Assembly: GCA_022821965.1 (NCBI GenBank)
Contig: JAJECN010000058.1
Coordinates: forward strand, 62,001 to 126,000
Direction of reading: 5' to 3'
DNA: 64,000 nt
Source of the DNA: Candidatus Poribacteria bacterium
GTDB lineage: Bacteria; Poribacteria; WGA-4E; WGA-3G
The notes under the pieces are model-generated. The model ran no database searches. It was not told the origin of the DNA and was given only the letters and a program-made list of their open reading frames with translations. Made by a program: the position numbers and the translations under genes. Below, in pieces: positions 17,271-24,078 of the stretch; within the stretch, counting starts at the first letter, position 1; each line of letters opens with the position of its first letter.

Positions 17271-19127
17271 TTACTTCATTAGCCACATTTTCCGAACACT
17301 GTGGGTATTACCTGCCCGGAACTGGTAAAAATAGATACCACTGGCGACGGTTTCCCCAACGCGGTTCTTGCCATCCCAATAAAGCACCTTTTCACCGTGA
17401 GGCTGATGTCCGAGGTTAAAGTCCCGAATTAGCTCACCATTTTGGGAATAGATCGAAATCTGAACATCAGTAGACTCGAAAAGCTGGTATGGAATCCAAG
17501 TTTCAGGATTAAACGGATTAGGATAGTTCTGAAAGACCTCTGCAGCTTTCACCTTTCCCCATATCGTGCTCTGTTTTCCAGTGGGTTCAACGGCTACCGT
17601 TACTGTTCCGCCCTCAACGAAAGTAAAGAGTGTTTTATTCCATCTCGGAAGTGAGAGGTCATGATAAGTGTCCACAGTGCCGGAGGGCCACTCTAAGGTG
17701 ACAGAATCAATTTGATAAGCGGATGAGAGTCCGAATTCAAGTTCTAAACTATCGCCACCCAAGAAACCTGTACCGCAGATTAACTCTTGTGTCTGAACAA
17801 GGTTGTCGGTGACCACGGTGACTCTGGTGCCGATACCGTCGCGGTTGCTTTTTGTTCCGCGCAATCGAAACTTCGTCCAAGTCCTATCTGATTTTGTGTT
17901 CGGGTTGACATCGTTCTGAAGAAGGGTATTACTGGTGTTATTGACGACGTAAAAATCGACATCGCCATCGTTATCAAAATCACCAGCGGTTGCACCACGT
18001 GCGACAGCATCAACGGTGACATTGAGTGCGTCTGCGCGGTCAACAAATTGTCCGTTCTGGTTGTGATAGAGACGATTACGATTTGTTTTCTGTGAATTAT
18101 CAACATCCCCATTGACAACGTATAAGTCGCGAAAACCGTCGTTATCGTAATCAACAAAACTGGCATACCACCCTACACCTTCGTTTGCGACACCAACAGC
18201 CTCAGCCACGTTTGTGAAGGTGCCATCACCGTTATTACGCCAGAGGAGATCGGCATCATAGTTCGTGATGAAAAAGTCTAAGTCAGCGTCGTTATCATAG
18301 TCTCCGACACAGAGTCCCATCGCGCCCGTCGGTTTCCCGTTGATTTGGGTTACGATGCCGGATTGTTCCGAAACATCCTGAAATGTTCCATCGCCTCTAT
18401 TTCGATAGAGTTTATCGGGACCGTGATCATTCGCAACGAACAGGTCTGCCCAGGTGTCGTTGTCATAATCAAAAAAGATAGCACCCCAAGCGATGCCGTC
18501 ATCGGCGACACCAGCGGCTTGCGTAACCTCTTCAAAGGTGCCGTTTCCTCGGTTTCGATAGAGAACGTTGGTTTTCGGAGCGGGATTCGGGTTTAAGAGG
18601 GAGGGTGCTCGTCCCCAATTCGCGATGTAAATGTCAAGCCAACCGTCGTGATCATAATCCGCGATTACGGGACCAGTGCCGTGTTTTTCGTCACCAACAC
18701 CGGCTTGCCGTGTGACATCCGTGAAAGTGCCGTCTCTATTGTTGTGATAGAGATAATTGGGACCAGCGCACGTAACATAAAGGTCTCGCCAACCGTCGTT
18801 ATTGTAGTCAAACCAGACGCATCCACGTCCCCTTGGTGTGTCTGCGACCCCTGCCTTGGCGGCTACGTCCGTGAATGTTCCATCGCCATTATTGTGGTAA
18901 AGCGCATTGGGTAAGCCGCCATCGCCAACAACGAAGATGTCGAGCCAGCAGCCATCGTTATCATAATCCACAGCAGCGGTACCGGGACCTAACCAAGCCC
19001 CGGATTCCGCGTCAACCGGAATTTCACGTTGATAGACATTTGCAGTGAGACTGACATCGGTGAAGGTTGACGCTGCTGCAGCAGAGACACCAAAAAGCAT
19101 CAAAAAAACAATCAGACGATACTGCAT
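17271..19127 (-). CDS. Secreted FG-GAP/ASPIC (CRTAC1-like) protein with C-terminal sorting domain
   Basis: A 618-aa exported protein with signal peptide (LIVFLMLFGVSAAAAS). It contains many FG-GAP/VCBS units (AAVDYDNDGCWLDIFVVGDGG, VWFDYNNDGWRDLYV, ADYDHDGWLDIYI), predicted to fold as a calcium-binding beta-propeller. An ASPIC/UnbV module follows (TQELICGTGFLGGDS ... LEWPSGTVDT). The tail holds a linker GKQSTIWGKVK and a FlgD/T9SS-like sorting domain starting at NYPNPFNPETWIPYQL and ending in SVRKMWLMK. These parts indicate cell-surface or secreted attachment; no enzyme activity is seen. Confidence 0.92.
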   Translation of the reverse strand: MQYRLIVFLMLFGVSAAAASTFTDVSLTANVYQREIPVDAESGAWLGPGTAAVDYDNDGCWLDIFVVGDGGLPNALYHNNGDGTFTDVAAKAGVADTPRGRGCVWFDYNNDGWRDLYVTCAGPNYLYHNNRDGTFTDVTRQAGVGDEKHGTGPVIADYDHDGWLDIYIANWGRAPSLLNPNPAPKTNVLYRNRGNGTFEEVTQAAGVADDGIAWGAIFFDYDNDTWADLFVANDHGPDKLYRNRGDGTFQDVSEQSGIVTQINGKPTGAMGLCVGDYDNDADLDFFITNYDADLLWRNNGDGTFTNVAEAVGVANEGVGWYASFVDYDNDGFRDLYVVNGDVDNSQKTNRNRLYHNQNGQFVDRADALNVTVDAVARGATAGDFDNDGDVDFYVVNNTSNTLLQNDVNPNTKSDRTWTKFRLRGTKSNRDGIGTRVTVVTDNLVQTQELICGTGFLGGDSLELEFGLSSAYQIDSVTLEWPSGTVDTYHDLSLPRWNKTLFTFVEGGTVTVAVEPTGKQSTIWGKVKAAEVFQNYPNPFNPETWIPYQLFESTDVQISIYSQNGELIRDFNLGHQPHGEKVLYWDGKNRVGETVASGIYFYQFRAGNTHSVRKMWLMK

Positions 19128-19142
19128 AAACCTTGTCCATTC

Positions 19143-19931
19143 TTAATACTGGGTTTTTACTGCTGCCCACGTTGTTGTCGCTTTTCCACCGGGTTCAACA
19201 GGGAAAGGGTTCAGGTTATCATTGAAATATTCGTATTCAACCTCCAGACTCCCCGCGCCTGCCGCGACACCGGCATAAATCCCGAGCCACAAGGGCGGAG
19301 TCAGTTCAAATTCACCTTGTCCAATATCTTCCCAATCCTTATCTTCTGCTGCTTTATACCAAGCAGTGTATGTATCGCCCTCTTTTTTGAGTCGGAGGGA
19401 CATTTCGATGTCACCCCAATCACCAAATCTCCATTGGATATCAGGCGGTCCCATCCCGGCTTGCTTAGTTTGATACTGGATGTGTCCTTTCGCTCCTGCA
19501 TCTCTTGACCAGAATTTAATGGTTACCCAATTATCGTCCTTGGGGCTTTTCACGACCAGTCCATTAACGCCAGAACTGGTATCCCATTTGGCAAAGAAGT
19601 GAGTTTCGACATCAAACATATCTGTGTCGGTTTCCTGATACAGGAAATGCGACATATCGTTTGCCCAGAGGTTCCGGTTCGGTTCGCTGTCAATATACAA
19701 GAAATTTTCACGTGTTTCACCGACATCCCATTTCGGGGGTTCGTTTTGCCATTTCCAATTTGGATTCTGCAATTTGCCTTTTTCAAACGGGTCACCGAAT
19801 GAATCTGCGGCGACCGCAACGCCTCCGAAAAGGAAAACGAGAAGACATACACTCATACTATATTTCAGAATTCTTTCAAATTTTGGCGTAACTTGCCAGC
19901 CAAAACTTGTTGTTAAAAGTCGGGTTTGCAT
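19143..19931 (-). CDS. Secreted concanavalin/lectin-fold (DUF1349-like) protein
   Basis: A 262-aa exported protein. A hydrophobic signal segment (CLLVFLFGGVAVAA) is followed by a beta-rich domain with WKWQNEPPKWDVGETRENFL, FFAKWDTSSGVNGLVV and WLGIYAGVAAGAGSLEVEYEYF, like DUF1349/laminin-G type carbohydrate-binding folds. The C-terminus is GGKATTTWAAVK, a motif shared with two other secreted proteins here. The start is uncertain: ATG 19931 is used, ATG 19856 lies directly ahead of the signal peptide, and neither has a strong ribosome site. The IsrB element ends within about 30 bases upstream and may have replaced the original 5' region. Confidence 0.75.
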   Translation of the reverse strand: MQTRLLTTSFGWQVTPKFERILKYSMSVCLLVFLFGGVAVAADSFGDPFEKGKLQNPNWKWQNEPPKWDVGETRENFLYIDSEPNRNLWANDMSHFLYQETDTDMFDVETHFFAKWDTSSGVNGLVVKSPKDDNWVTIKFWSRDAGAKGHIQYQTKQAGMGPPDIQWRFGDWGDIEMSLRLKKEGDTYTAWYKAAEDKDWEDIGQGEFELTPPLWLGIYAGVAAGAGSLEVEYEYFNDNLNPFPVEPGGKATTTWAAVKTQY

Positions 19932-19957
19932 AAATTTATCTAAAGTTGCGTTCAAAA

Positions 19958-19977
19958 CCCAATCCTTTAGGTTTGGG
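19958..19977 (-). repeat. Right-end hairpin of the IsrB element
   Basis: On the minus strand the sequence reads CCCAAACCTAAAGGATTGGG, a stem-loop that overlaps the isrB stop codon. It closely resembles the hairpin at the other end of the element (21183-21202), as expected for subterminal hairpins of IS200/IS605-type elements. Confidence 0.7.
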
Positions 19978-20998
19978 ATGTAGAACGGTTCATCTCCTTA
20001 TATTTGAGGTTGAGTCGTTTCAAAAGAGTATAATCGTCTTTTTTCGCTTGTAGGACGACTTGTTTACTGCTATTGATTTCACTGAGGGTTAATTTACCTT
20101 TCTGGTATCCTGATACACGGAGTAATCCGTGTCTAACATGTTTGACGAGTGCGTTCTTGACGGTATGCAAACACCGCGTGCCACCGTATCTATTCCGTTT
20201 CCTGTCTTTCGCCTCTTGTTCGCGGTGCAGACACCTGCGTTTGATAGGGATAGGCGCTATACAGAATATATCGGTGTTATCAGGTATGCTTTTACCGCCA
20301 ATCGTCCGATAAGCAAGACACCAACTATCAACACAATGTGCATCAAATGTTTCTGATAGTTTGTCAGACGACTTTTTGAGTCCAAGTCTATCCCGTATCT
20401 CTTTCGTTTCCCAGCCTTGAAGTGTGAGGAGTTCCCAACGCTTTTCAACTTCAGAATAGAACCACTGCTTACCGACTTCAAGGGGACTAAACGATTGATT
20501 CCATTTTTTCGCACGTTCTATGGTTCGTGCCTTAATATCTTCAACACAGACATGCGTAACAGGATAGAGTTTCGATAACCAGTCAAGAATACGAAGTTTC
20601 CACTCCCACCTCGCACGCGTGCCAGCAGGAATACGCGCTTTGTTCGCAAGTCGGTTCGGACGGTTCGGACGGTTCGGACATTTCCGTGAACGCCGACCTC
20701 TCCGCAACTCACGACGTTTCGCAACTTTTTTACCGACTTTATCATGTGCGTCAGCCTGCACATTCAAGTAAGTGTGTGATTCTGATTTGACAGTAAAACC
20801 CTCTTTCTTGCTACCGGGGTCTACACCTACGGCAATCTCTTGTGTTTCTCTATCAGAAGGTTCTTTGTTCAAACGGATACAATAGATACCATTATCCCAA
20901 TAAGGTGTTGCCTCACCGCGTTTAATCAGTTTCCTCGCACGCGCAGCATGCATAGGCATAAGTTGCTGTCCGTCTTTTGTTTTTACAGGCACAAACAT
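19967..20998 (-). CDS. isrB: IsrB-type RuvC nuclease (HNH-less IscB relative)
   Basis: A 343-aa protein of the IscB/IsrB group, RNA-guided relatives of Cas9. It opens with a PLMP-like domain (VPVKTKDGQQLMP, residues 3-15), then RuvC-I (AVGVDPGSKKEGF, Asp60), an Arg-rich bridge helix (about 90-110), RuvC-II (HVCVEDIKA, Glu153) and RuvC-III (AHCVDSWCLAY, His221/Asp224). Only 68 residues separate RuvC-II and RuvC-III and they hold no CxxC or HNH motif, which marks IsrB rather than IscB. IsrB proteins are omega-RNA-guided nickases. The start ATG 20998 has AAGGAG upstream and matches the IscB start; the frame runs 20 codons further upstream. All three RuvC parts are intact. The bridge helix carries a small 9-base tandem repeat. 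No TnpA transposase is nearby. Confidence 0.85.
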   Translation of the reverse strand: MFVPVKTKDGQQLMPMHAARARKLIKRGEATPYWDNGIYCIRLNKEPSDRETQEIAVGVDPGSKKEGFTVKSESHTYLNVQADAHDKVGKKVAKRRELRRGRRSRKCPNRPNRPNRLANKARIPAGTRARWEWKLRILDWLSKLYPVTHVCVEDIKARTIERAKKWNQSFSPLEVGKQWFYSEVEKRWELLTLQGWETKEIRDRLGLKKSSDKLSETFDAHCVDSWCLAYRTIGGKSIPDNTDIFCIAPIPIKRRCLHREQEAKDRKRNRYGGTRCLHTVKNALVKHVRHGLLRVSGYQKGKLTLSEINSSKQVVLQAKKDDYTLLKRLNLKYKEMNRSTSQT

Positions 20999-21210
20999 AA
21001 GTTTTGTAGTCTCCTTTTTACAGGGTATATGTTGCCCCTTCCAGATCGCAATATCCAAGTGGAATTAGACGAGGGGAGTATCCGAAACATTGAACTGGCT
21101 ACCACGCCAAGATACTGCGATATATTACTGTAGAAAACCGTTTAACTTGTGGAGTGGACGCTTGGTGTGCGCTTCGCACAAGCCCAAGTCTTTAGGCTTG
21201 GGTAGTTGAC
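20999..21210 (-). ncRNA. Probable omega-RNA of the IsrB element (left end)
   Basis: The 210 bases upstream of isrB encode no protein. Read on the minus strand they begin with CAACTACCCAAGCC and a stem-loop at 21183-21202 (CCCAAG/CTTGGG), followed by a second stem-loop at 21166-21180 (TGTGCG-AAG-CGCACA). This is the position and start of the omega-RNA in known IscB/IsrB loci, where the guide is taken from the DNA just outside the left end. The guide would then be read from about 21211-21230. The exact 5' and 3' ends are inferred, not seen. Confidence 0.6.
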
Positions 21211-21265
21211 TTGTAACCTCCTATCCTTAATTTTAAAATAGATTACCGAGATTGTCAAGATAAAT

Positions 21266-21419
21266 TGGAGGGTAAGCCAGGGCCATTCAATTTTAAGAAA
21301 TTATTGGATTTCACGTCTTTTTTCAAGGATCCGGTTCGTTTAGGAAACCGAACCTACCGGGCCTGGTGGGTGAAAATTCGAGCGAAAAATGGACAATTGA
21401 ATGACCCTGGAGGGTAAGC
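21266..21419. mobile_element. MITE-like element with terminal inverted and flanking direct repeats
   Basis: Inverted ends lie at 21277-21294 (CCAGGGCCATTCAATTTT) and 21393-21410 (its complement with one or two mismatches). Outside them the 12-base direct repeat TGGAGGGTAAGC occurs at 21266-21277 and 21408-21419. The interior of about 100 bases has no reading frame and contains a smaller palindrome (GGTTCG...CGAACC, 21332-21353). This is the layout of a small non-autonomous transposable element, but the direct repeats partly overlap the inverted ends, so the exact boundary is unclear. Confidence 0.55.
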
Positions 21420-21514
21420 AGGGAGAAACCGTTCAGAGAAAAACGGAAAGGAAGTGGAAAATCAAATATTATTGGCGTGTGCGGGCACGATATGATTTAT
21501 AGTTTCGGGACATT

Positions 21515-21934
21515 TTAATCGCGCTTTATCCCAACCACCACATTCTCAGAAGACACGTCCGCCGGGATGACGACAAAAATCTTTCCAGATTCACAGTTTT
21601 CGCTCTGTTTTTTCAGATACTGCGATATTTCATTAGCATCAAGGAGAACCACACCATCGGCAGCAGCATCTGGTGTAGGTCCAAGTGGGGTACCAAACTT
21701 TCGCACCCATTTGAAGACGGTACTCGGTGAGACCGAGAACATCCGAGCGATTGTGCTTATAGAAATCCCCCGACAGTATAGGAAAACCGCTAAAGCTCTT
21801 TGCCATGGCGGTCTCCCACGAGAGGTAAGTCGCGTAAACTGAAAACCACAGGCTTTACACTTATAGCGTTGGCTTCCTCTGGCTTTCCCATTCTTGACAG
21901 CATCTTCCCGTTTGCAACGCGGACAGTTCATCAC
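21515..21934 (-). CDS. IS1-family transposase-derived zinc-ribbon/HTH protein
   Basis: A 139-aa protein matching the N-terminal DNA-binding half of IS1-type transposases. It has a zinc ribbon (NCPRCKRED ... YKCKACGFQFTR) and a helix-turn-helix (SISTIARMFSVSPSTVFKWVRKFG). The C-terminal 45 residues (VVLLDANEISQYLKKQ ... KIFVVIPADV) look like the first strand of a DDE domain, but the catalytic core is missing. It has its own promoter-like sequence and an AAGGAGAGG ribosome site, and no terminal inverted repeats were found. It may be a truncated transposase or a domesticated DNA-binding regulator. Confidence 0.7.
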   Translation of the reverse strand: MMNCPRCKREDAVKNGKARGSQRYKCKACGFQFTRLTSRGRPPWQRALAVFLYCRGISISTIARMFSVSPSTVFKWVRKFGTPLGPTPDAAADGVVLLDANEISQYLKKQSENCESGKIFVVIPADVSSENVVVGIKRD

Positions 21935-21970
21935 GAAGCACCTCTCCTTAACAAAATGTGATTAGGAAAA

Positions 21971-21999
21971 AGTATACCACAAAAATTATTACGATGCAA
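21971..21999 (-). promoter_or_regulatory. Sigma70-like promoter for the IS1-derived gene
   Basis: On the minus strand TTGCAT and TATACT are separated by 17 bases, with a TGG just before the -10 box. A start site near 21964 would give a 30-base leader holding the AAGGAGAGG ribosome site. Confidence 0.5.
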
Positions 22000-22111
22000 C
22001 AAACTCAGTCTTAGGTTCGGGCTTCCTGAAATTTCGTCAGCGGTGTGCCGATGAGATAAATGGTTACACACTTTCAGATTCTACGCTAAGGAAACCTGCA
22101 GAAATTTTTTC

Positions 22112-22140
22112 TTGTTATTTTTTTCTGCATCTTATATTAT
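22112..22140 (+). promoter_or_regulatory. Candidate promoter for the Gfo/Idh-GH127 module
   Basis: TTGTTA and TATTAT are separated by 17 bases in a T-rich stretch. It lies about 140 bases ahead of the first gene of a three-gene plus-strand run. The rest of the 346-base gap 21935-22280 shows no gene. Confidence 0.4.
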
Positions 22141-22280
22141 ATGTTTAGGTAGAGTTCATAAGCCAATATCAGAAAAAGAAGGCGAATTTCTTTCAAACAG
22201 AAGGTTGCAGATCCCCATTAGAACTTTAGCAGGAGCCGCTGTGCTCGCGACGCGTCCAGCGCGTAAAGGAGAATACAATT

Positions 22281-23300
22281 ATGGCAGGGAAACTGAAAGT
22301 TGCAGCAGTTGGGTGCGGTGGCATTGGCCGCCTTCATCAACTGGGTTATCTTCAGCATCCGGGTGCGGAATTGGTAGCAGTGTGCGACATAGATACCGCT
22401 AAAGCAGAGGCACGTGCTAAAGAACTTGGCATAGCGAATTGGTACCCCTCCATCCAAGAGATGCTCGCGCATGAAGAATGCGACCTTGTAGACGTTGTAA
22501 CTGCTGATTATCTGCACTTTGAACCTGTAATGGAATGTCTGGAAGCAGGCAAACACGTTATCTCCGAAAAACCTCTGTCCCTCTACATCAATGAAGCAGA
22601 AGAAATGGTCGCGAAGGCTGAAGAAAAGGGTGTATACCTCGCTATTGATTACAACCGCCGGTTCGCACCGGGGTATGTCCAAGCGCGGAAATGGTTCGAC
22701 GCGGGGACTATCGGGCAAACTTATTACTTAGATATGAAATTATCTCAAGGTGGACCCGCCTCAACATGGAAGGGAGAATATTACCTTCTCTACGAACTCG
22801 AAACCCATGCGATCGATCTGCTCCGATGGTTCGGGGGTGAGATTGTTGCTGTTTGCGTCCAAATGGCGAAACCGCGGGAAAATGAAGTGCGCGAAGGCGA
22901 AGACGCATGTTATACCAGCATGGCCATCTCCTGCCGCTACGAAACCGAAGTGGTTGCTACGTTGATGGCGAGTTGGGATAGTGACTTCATCCATCCAATT
23001 GAGCGTCTTGAAATCTGCGGCTCTGATGGCGAAATCGTCGTTGATAATGTCCTGACACGCGCAACTTTAATGAAACGGGATAATCAGGTCGTTGAAGAAT
23101 ATCGTCCCTCTATTTTTAGAGCCGAACAACTTGCATTCGACGGAACATTTGCCTTACGGATGGCTGCTCTCGTCGATGACTTACTCGCCGACCGGTCACC
23201 CGCCCCAACAGGGAAAGATGGTTTGCAAGCGTTACGAATTACCGAAGCCATTGTAGAATCGTGGAAAGAAAAACGGGAAGTTGAGGTTAAAATCGACTAA
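22281..23300 (+). CDS. Gfo/Idh/MocA-family oxidoreductase
   Basis: A 339-aa NAD(P)-dependent oxidoreductase. The Rossmann motif is VAAVGCGGIGRLHQ, the family lysine is in HVISEKPLSL, and the second domain has YNRRFAPGYVQAR and ELETHAIDLLRWFGG. The AAAGGAG site is well placed before ATG 22281. It is the first gene of a run with a lipoprotein and a GH127 arabinofuranosidase-like enzyme. It may therefore act on a released sugar, but the substrate is inferred from neighbourhood only. Confidence 0.88.
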   Translation: MAGKLKVAAVGCGGIGRLHQLGYLQHPGAELVAVCDIDTAKAEARAKELGIANWYPSIQEMLAHEECDLVDVVTADYLHFEPVMECLEAGKHVISEKPLSLYINEAEEMVAKAEEKGVYLAIDYNRRFAPGYVQARKWFDAGTIGQTYYLDMKLSQGGPASTWKGEYYLLYELETHAIDLLRWFGGEIVAVCVQMAKPRENEVREGEDACYTSMAISCRYETEVVATLMASWDSDFIHPIERLEICGSDGEIVVDNVLTRATLMKRDNQVVEEYRPSIFRAEQLAFDGTFALRMAALVDDLLADRSPAPTGKDGLQALRITEAIVESWKEKREVEVKID

Positions 23301-23356
23301 CAATGCGTAAACCGTTTCTCACGCAAATCGTTTCTATATGCAAGGAGGATAAAATC

Positions 23357-24043
23357 ATGAAACGTCAAATGTCTTTTTTAAGAGAAATCCGCCAGACATT
23401 ACTCGCGGGTTCTTCACATTCAACGGTGCGAGCGTGTGTTGCATTGCTCGCTTTCGCACTCCTTGCAATAAACTGTGGTCCGCCGCCGCAAGGACAGTTC
23501 CACGTCCCTGAAACAGCACTCGCCGCTGCTGAGAAGAATGTAACACAGCAAGCAAAACAGAACCAAGCAGTTAGTTTACCTACAAATGCTATCGCCCGTT
23601 TGGACAGGATGCCTTACCTTAGAAACGCTTTCAAAGAACCGCCGACGACCAGTAAAGGTGGACTCGATGATTTTTATGCCAGAACCCGCGGGAAAGTACA
23701 GCATGCCGCTATCATCTCCGGCGGATCGTTCGATGTTCTCAAGGCATTTGTTGCCAAAGGGTGGGCTCCCATTGTAAGGGTTCAGTTGGAAGGACGAAAC
23801 CCAGAAATCTTGCCGTTGTCCGATTATAGCGATCAAGCAAGTGAGGTACACCTCCAAAATCCAATGAGTCGCACGAAGCGGCGGATTAGCTACAGTGACT
23901 TTGAGAAGTATTGGGAGAAGGATTCACGGGGTAAATGTGTCTTAATCACACCACAGCAACTCACCGAAGTAGATGTTCAGAACGTGCTGAGAAAATATTT
24001 ACCCGCGGAGGCGTATCAGCAAATCAGTGTAAGAAGCCGTTAA
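23357..24043 (+). CDS. Putative lipoprotein with C39-peptidase-like domain
   Basis: A 228-aa protein. The start ATG 23357 has AAGGAGG upstream; the frame is open 18 codons earlier but without a site. A hydrophobic stretch ending in LLAINCGPPPQG looks like a lipobox, so the protein is probably lipid-anchored. Residues about 110-220 (HAAIISGGSFDVLKAFVAKGWAPIVRVQL ... ISYSDFEKYWEKDSRGKCVLITP) resemble the papain-like fold of C39-like peptidases, but no obvious catalytic Cys/His pair is present. Its role is unknown. It lies 35 bases before GH127. Confidence 0.5.
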   Translation: MKRQMSFLREIRQTLLAGSSHSTVRACVALLAFALLAINCGPPPQGQFHVPETALAAAEKNVTQQAKQNQAVSLPTNAIARLDRMPYLRNAFKEPPTTSKGGLDDFYARTRGKVQHAAIISGGSFDVLKAFVAKGWAPIVRVQLEGRNPEILPLSDYSDQASEVHLQNPMSRTKRRISYSDFEKYWEKDSRGKCVLITPQQLTEVDVQNVLRKYLPAEAYQQISVRSR

Positions 24044-24078
24044 GAGCCTCACCACACTACCAGAAAGAGAACCACATT

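Noticed and set aside
19967-21058. TnpB or IscB with HNH for the RuvC protein
   Set aside because: It has the PLMP-like N-terminus absent from TnpB, and only 68 residues without CxxC/HNH between RuvC-II and RuvC-III, which excludes IscB proper.
23935-24078. N-terminal extension of the GH127 protein
   Set aside because: It overlaps the lipoprotein gene in another frame and does not resemble the family; GTG 24079 fits the family start.
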